From Flavobacterium araucananum (lineage in GTDB: Bacteria; Bacteroidota; Bacteroidia; Flavobacteriales; Flavobacteriaceae): 64,000 nucleotides of DNA. This document shows, piece after piece, positions 60,091-64,000 of the stretch. Location: positions 86,701-150,700 of the forward strand of contig NZ_MUGS01000006.1 of the NCBI RefSeq assembly GCF_002222055.1. The letters run 5' to 3'. The stretch's first letter is position 1; each line of letters starts with the position of its first letter. Under the pieces are notes generated by a model that had not been told where the DNA came from, ran no database searches, and worked only from the letters and a program-made list of their open reading frames with translations. Position numbers and translations under genes: made by a program.

Positions 60091-60202
60091 AATTTTGTTA
60101 TTTATACAAATTTACACAAATTTAATGCTAATTTGGTTTTAAAATAAATGTGATTGTTTTTACCTTTAAAACCTATAAACTCTCAACCATTAAACTAAAA
60201 TA

Positions 60203-61159
60203 ATGAAATACAACAGATGTGGAAAAAGCGGGTTACTGTTACCTGAAATTTCTTTAGGATTATGGCACAACTTTGGATCAGTAGATAATTTTGAAAATGC
60301 CGAAAGTATTGCGGTTGAAGCATTTGATAAAGGAATTACCCATTTTGATTTAGCAAACAATTACGGACCCGTTCCGGGATCTGCCGAAACTAATTTTGGT
60401 AAAATTCTATGGCATAATTTTCAGGGAAACTTACGCGATGAAATCATCATTTCGACAAAAGCAGGTTACACAATGTGGGACGGACCTTATGGCGATTGGG
60501 GCTCAAGAAAATATTTACTATCAAGTTTAGACCAAAGTCTGAAAAGAATGAAAGTCGATTATGTAGATATTTTTTATTCGCATCGTCCTGATCCCGAAAC
60601 GCCAATTGAAGAAACCATGATGGCGCTTGACTATGCTGTAAGAAGCGGAAAAGCATTGTATGTAGGTATCAGTAACTACTCGGCAGAAGAAACCAGAGTA
60701 GCAGTTGATGTTTTAAAACAATTGGGAACTCCTTGTTTGATTCATCAGGCCAAATATTCGATGTTAGAGCGTTGGGTAGAAAATGGTTTACTGGACGTTC
60801 TGGAAGAAAAAGGAGTTGGCTGCATTGCGTTTTCGCCTTTGGCACAAGGACTTTTAACGGATAAATACCTAAACGGAATTCCGGAGAATTCAAGAGCGCA
60901 TAACCCAAACGGACATTTAAAAGAAGATGAGGTTACGCAAGAACGTATTCAGAAATTGGTACAGCTCAACGAAATTGCGCAAAACAGGAATCAATCTCTG
61001 GCACAAATGGCACTGGCGTGGTTGCAAAAAGACAAACGAATTACATCAGTTTTAATAGGTGCAAGTTCTGTGAGACAATTAAATAATAATATTGATTGTT
61101 TGCAAGGTTTAGAGTTTACGCAAGATGAATTGAATGCGATTGAAAAGATACTATCATAA
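60203..61159 (+). CDS. Aldo/keto reductase (YghZ-like)
   Basis: A 318-residue cytoplasmic (beta/alpha)8 oxidoreductase: KYNRCGKSGLLLPEISLGLW, the catalytic region GITHFDLANNYGPVPGSAET (Asp, Tyr), and Lys in IISTKAGYTMW. His is in DIFYSHRPDPETPIEETM. NADPH-binding motifs are CIAFSPLAQGLLTDKYLNGI and SVLIGASSVRQLNNNI. The pattern matches the YghZ/voltage-gated-potassium-channel-beta-like subgroup, for which L-glyceraldehyde-3-phosphate and methylglyoxal are known substrates. It lies among carbohydrate genes and may act on a released sugar or aldehyde, but this is inference. Confidence 0.92.
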   Translation: MKYNRCGKSGLLLPEISLGLWHNFGSVDNFENAESIAVEAFDKGITHFDLANNYGPVPGSAETNFGKILWHNFQGNLRDEIIISTKAGYTMWDGPYGDWGSRKYLLSSLDQSLKRMKVDYVDIFYSHRPDPETPIEETMMALDYAVRSGKALYVGISNYSAEETRVAVDVLKQLGTPCLIHQAKYSMLERWVENGLLDVLEEKGVGCIAFSPLAQGLLTDKYLNGIPENSRAHNPNGHLKEDEVTQERIQKLVQLNEIAQNRNQSLAQMALAWLQKDKRITSVLIGASSVRQLNNNIDCLQGLEFTQDELNAIEKILS

Positions 61160-61164
61160 TTTTT

Positions 61165-61198
61165 AACCCGACAGGTTTTTAATCTGTCGGGTTTATTT
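61165..61198. terminator. Bidirectional terminator between the reductase and GH97 genes
   Basis: AACCCGACAG and CTGTCGGGTT pair perfectly over a 9-nt AT loop. Ts follow on the plus side (TTTATTTTTT), which also abuts the GH97 stop codon. Confidence 0.85.
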
Positions 61199-61199
61199 T

Positions 61200-63185
61200 T
61201 TATTTGGGTTCAATAAGCATTGCTAATCCGCCGCCACTTGCCAATTTATATTTTAATTGGGTTGTAGCATCAACGGTTATAATTTCTCTTTTATAATCTA
61301 CTGCCGCTTTATCAGCGTTTAATCCGTCGGAGAAAATCGTGGCTTCGAATTTTTTTCCTTTTTCCAGAAAAGAAAAATCAATAGTAACTTCTCTGGAATC
61401 CCAATTTGTAATGGTCCCTAAATACCAGATATCACCTTTTTTTCTGGCAATTGAAACAAGTTTTCCTACTTCGCCGTCTAAAGCAACTGTTTCATCAAAA
61501 GTGGTTGGAATTTTGGCTATAAAATCAGTACTTTCCTGTTCTTTCATATACGCTGTCGGACTATCGGCCATCATTTGCAAAGGCGCTTCAAATAGAGTAT
61601 AAAGCGCTAACTGATGGCATCTTGTTCCCTGACTTACGGGGTTAGAATGACTGGGTTTAAATTCGCTTTTAGTCGCATTGCGCATAGCACCCGGCGTATA
61701 GTCCATTGGTCCGGCCATCATGCGGATATACGGAATGGTACAATCGTATAACGGAACATCATCATTGGGTGTCCATTTATTATTTTCTAATCCTTTGACA
61801 CCTTCAAAATTCAGAATGTTCGGAAAAGTTCTTTGAATTCCGGTTGGTTTGTACATGCCATGAAAATCTAAAAGCAATTTATTATCTGCGGCTTTTTGTG
61901 CAATATCATAAACGGAATTGACCATTTTGGCATCATCACGATCTAAGAAATCGACCTTGAATCCTTTGATTCCCAGATTGGCATAATTTTTAAAAATCCC
62001 TTCGGTATTTTTTGTCAAAGCCATCCACGAACTCCACAAAATAATTCCAACGTTTCGCTCTTTTCCGTAAGCGATCAAAGCTTCGAGATCTACATTGTGA
62101 TTGTGTTTCATAATATCGTCTTCGAGACTCCAGCCCTCGTCCAGAACCACATATTCGACTTTGTTTTTTGAGGCAAAATCGATGTAATATTGATAGGTTT
62201 GCGTATTAATTCCGGCTTTGAAATCGATATTGTAAATATTCCAGTCGTTCCACCAATCCCAGGCTACTTTTCCGGGTTTTATCCACGAAATATCTTTTAT
62301 TTTTGAAGGCTCAGATAATTTCTGAACCATATCATTATTAGCTAAATCCTTGTCGTTTTGAGAGATTACAATAATTCTCCACGGAAAACTCCGTGTTCCT
62401 TTTGTCTTTACCAGATAATCTGCTCGTTGGGTAATCAAACGGTTGATAGTATTGAAACCTCCGTTTTTTTCCTGCAAAGGATATTTAGAAAAACGAGATT
62501 CAAAACCAGATTTAGAACTATTATTGGTAACAAACAATCCCGGATAATCGTCAAGATTCGCTTCCAGAAAAACCGCTTTTTTATGGTTTTTATAATCAAT
62601 TAGAAACGGAAGGAAAGCCAGAGTATCTCTAGAAAATTCACTTATTTTTTTATTTTCATAATGAGCTTCAAAAGAGGAAATGTAAGGATCTTTTGGGTTT
62701 CTTAAATCCCGAACATAAGGCATTAATGTATGGTAATCCTGATCGAAATTTAAAACAACTTTTTCTGACTTTACGGTAATTTCTTTTTTCTTTTTAGTAC
62801 TAAAACGATAGGCAACACCATCATCAAAAGCACGATATTCGATGCTGTAATCATTCCTGCAATTCAAAGTAAGCTGATTGTACTTGTTCTGGATTGCTTT
62901 CTTTTTATAAAACGGCGTATCAAACGAAGCATCAATACTTTCTTTTTTTGAGTTTAAAACTACCGCGTTTTGTCCTAAAACCACATTTTCGTCCAAAGTC
63001 ATTGACATTGTCGACGGAGCCAGAATTACCTCTTTTTCATGAGAAATTGCCCAGCTTATTGAATCATTTACAGCAATTTTAATTTCGATTTTCCCGTTTG
63101 GAGAAGTCAGAGTAAAATTCTGTTTCTTTTGCGAAAAAGAAATATTTAGGAGTAAAAGGCAAAGACCAAGAAATATTTTTTTCAT
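61200..63185 (-). CDS. Family 97 glycoside hydrolase (alpha-galactosidase or alpha-glucosidase)
   Basis: A 661-residue secreted enzyme: signal peptide (KKIFLGLCLLLLNISFSQ), an N-terminal beta-sandwich (FTLTSPNGKIEIKIAVND, NDYSIEYRAFDDGVAYRFST), and a TIM-barrel with WWNDWNIYNIDFKAGINTQT, EYVVLDEGWSL, GIKGFKVDFLDRDDAKMV (near residue 412) and FPNILNFEGVKGLENNKWT. A C-terminal beta domain follows. GH97 includes inverting alpha-glucosidases (SusB) and retaining alpha-galactosidases that use an Asp nucleophile at the KVDFxD position. An Asp is present here, and the neighbouring GH5 gene suggests alpha-galactosidase, but this is inference. I chose ATG 63185; the frame is open to 63206. Confidence 0.9.
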   Translation of the reverse strand: MKKIFLGLCLLLLNISFSQKKQNFTLTSPNGKIEIKIAVNDSISWAISHEKEVILAPSTMSMTLDENVVLGQNAVVLNSKKESIDASFDTPFYKKKAIQNKYNQLTLNCRNDYSIEYRAFDDGVAYRFSTKKKKEITVKSEKVVLNFDQDYHTLMPYVRDLRNPKDPYISSFEAHYENKKISEFSRDTLAFLPFLIDYKNHKKAVFLEANLDDYPGLFVTNNSSKSGFESRFSKYPLQEKNGGFNTINRLITQRADYLVKTKGTRSFPWRIIVISQNDKDLANNDMVQKLSEPSKIKDISWIKPGKVAWDWWNDWNIYNIDFKAGINTQTYQYYIDFASKNKVEYVVLDEGWSLEDDIMKHNHNVDLEALIAYGKERNVGIILWSSWMALTKNTEGIFKNYANLGIKGFKVDFLDRDDAKMVNSVYDIAQKAADNKLLLDFHGMYKPTGIQRTFPNILNFEGVKGLENNKWTPNDDVPLYDCTIPYIRMMAGPMDYTPGAMRNATKSEFKPSHSNPVSQGTRCHQLALYTLFEAPLQMMADSPTAYMKEQESTDFIAKIPTTFDETVALDGEVGKLVSIARKKGDIWYLGTITNWDSREVTIDFSFLEKGKKFEATIFSDGLNADKAAVDYKREIITVDATTQLKYKLASGGGLAMLIEPK

Positions 63186-63321
63186 GTTGGAATGTTTTGT
63201 AACCATATAAGTGATGTAAGTTCATTTTAGTTTAAACTTTATAAACTATGTTTCTATGTGTTAAAAAATAAGGGCAGTACTTTTTAAATGAACTTATATT
63301 ACTAATAGCGTAAAAATTAAA

Positions 63322-64000
63322 TTATTTTTTTTGTAGCTCTAAGTTATATTTTTTTACAATATCCAAAGTCGATTTGTCACTCGAAAAAACAGAATTTAAA
63401 CCTTGTGGTTCCTGCGGCGGATCTGTTGTTAATGGATCGCCCGGATTCCATTTTCCGTCTTTATTAATTGCTTTGCCTTCGCCACCAAATCCCCAAAAGT
63501 TTGCTGCCTGCAACGGACCATTATTTTTAACGCTTTCTGCCACGCGGCTAAAAATATAGTTATAAAAAATATCCCTATTTGTTACGGATGAACTTGCCAG
63601 TAAACTTTCGTTTTCTCTTGGCAAACCAAACTCTTCGATAATAATTGGTCGTTTTAAGTTATTGGCGACTTTTATATGATCGTCGATATATTTTCCGGCA
63701 TTTTCGAGCGTTGTTGGCAACGTTTTTTCGGCATTATCCGCCTTAAACCAATTCCAGTTTTTAGGCCAGATGTGCATCGTCAGATAATCAATATTCGGAT
63801 TTTTGTGGGTTCTTTCAAAGATTTCCATGCTATCGTTCGAGCTGTTTTTTCCTTCAGAACCGGTAGAAACCAAATGATTTTTGTCTAAACGGTCTATTAA
63901 ATCCACAATATTATTAAGCCATTTTGTGAATTTTGCTTCGTTTTCGGGCGTAAAAGTTCGGGGTTCATTCCCTACTTGCCACGCCATAATCGTATTATCT
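63322..64000 (-). CDS. Family 5 glycoside hydrolase, beta-mannanase-like (partial, 5' end outside window)
   Basis: The C-terminal 226 codons of a GH5-like enzyme; the frame runs off the window edge and continues upstream as DNTI before MAWQVGNEPR. The acid/base Glu is in VGNEPR and the nucleophile Glu in KRPIIIEEFGLPRE. YLTMHIWPKNWNWF carries the conserved His and substrate-binding Trp. These features fit subfamily GH5_7 (beta-1,4-mannanases), including the NFWGFGGEG segment near the end. It lies 136 bases upstream of the GH97 gene in the same direction, so the two are probably cotranscribed. I cannot see the signal peptide or any N-terminal module. Confidence 0.83.
   Translation of the reverse strand, partial: DNTIMAWQVGNEPRTFTPENEAKFTKWLNNIVDLIDRLDKNHLVSTGSEGKNSSNDSMEIFERTHKNPNIDYLTMHIWPKNWNWFKADNAEKTLPTTLENAGKYIDDHIKVANNLKRPIIIEEFGLPRENESLLASSSVTNRDIFYNYIFSRVAESVKNNGPLQAANFWGFGGEGKAINKDGKWNPGDPLTTDPPQEPQGLNSVFSSDKSTLDIVKKYNLELQKK

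Overview
The window is AT-rich chromosomal DNA from a Bacteroidota bacterium, most likely a Flavobacterium. The evidence is: TAnnTTTG-type -7 promoter elements instead of sigma70 -10 boxes; little Shine-Dalgarno signal; a rpmB-rpmG-DUF4295 ribosomal cluster next to ftsY; bshC for bacillithiol; a TonB-dependent receptor, SusB-like GH97 and other polysaccharide-degrading enzymes; and several families of short dispersed palindromic repeats of the kind that litter Flavobacterium intergenic DNA. I see no rRNA, tRNA, insertion sequence, prophage or CRISPR array.

Layout. 1-7.8 kb: a glycine-rich stress protein, an FKBP lipoprotein gene broken by an in-frame TGA, an ABC-F ATPase, a TonB-receptor-like protein with a secreted histidine phosphatase, and a secreted propeller-like protein. 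8.0-23.7 kb: a Wzx/Wzy-type extracellular polysaccharide locus. It opens with two TagD-like cytidylyltransferases, a short-chain dehydrogenase, a Wzx flippase and a LicD-type phosphotransferase. It continues with glycosyltransferases, a Wzy-like polymerase, an undecaprenyl-phosphate sugar-1-phosphate transferase, a Wza-like lipoprotein and a Wzc-like tyrosine kinase. A second, paralogous initiating transferase follows, and then a convergent CpsB/YwqE-type PHP phosphatase. 23.8-41.3 kb: mostly housekeeping (a lipoyl E2 enzyme, an exonuclease, FAH hydrolase, Hpt, CinA, L28/L33, FtsY, DciA-like, Ndk, BshC), with two DUF5009 acyltransferases, a BamA-like barrel and a serine hydrolase. 41.5-53.5 kb: an MHS-type transporter, an SdpR/SdpI-like pair, an alpha/beta hydrolase, a radical SAM protein, a metallo-hydrolase, a two-component system divergent from a DUF1573 protein, and an L,D-transpeptidase and NlpC/P60 peptidase. 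53.7-64 kb: carbohydrate esterases, GH3, an aldo/keto reductase, GH97 and a truncated GH5, which look like part of a mannan-type hemicellulose degradation locus.

How the genes work together. In the polysaccharide locus, the cytidylyltransferases, dehydrogenase and LicD protein plausibly make a CDP-activated polyol or alcohol and attach it to the glycan. The initiating transferase and glycosyltransferases build the lipid-linked repeat, Wzx flips it, the Wzy-like protein polymerises it, and Wza/Wzc export it under control of the PHP phosphatase. In the distal degradation locus, esterases would strip acetyl groups while the GH5, GH97 and GH3 enzymes cut backbone, side chain and oligosaccharides.

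The most notable observations are: the candidate CDP-polyol/LicD module with an unusual HSNH nucleotidyltransferase motif; the pair of same-length initiating transferases around the export genes; a helically phased TTAACA array between the two-component operon and the DUF1573 gene; a palindromic operator in front of the sdpR-like gene; the interrupted FKBP gene; and a tandem repeat nested in an inverted repeat next to ndk. All functional calls come from reading motifs and context; no database search was possible.
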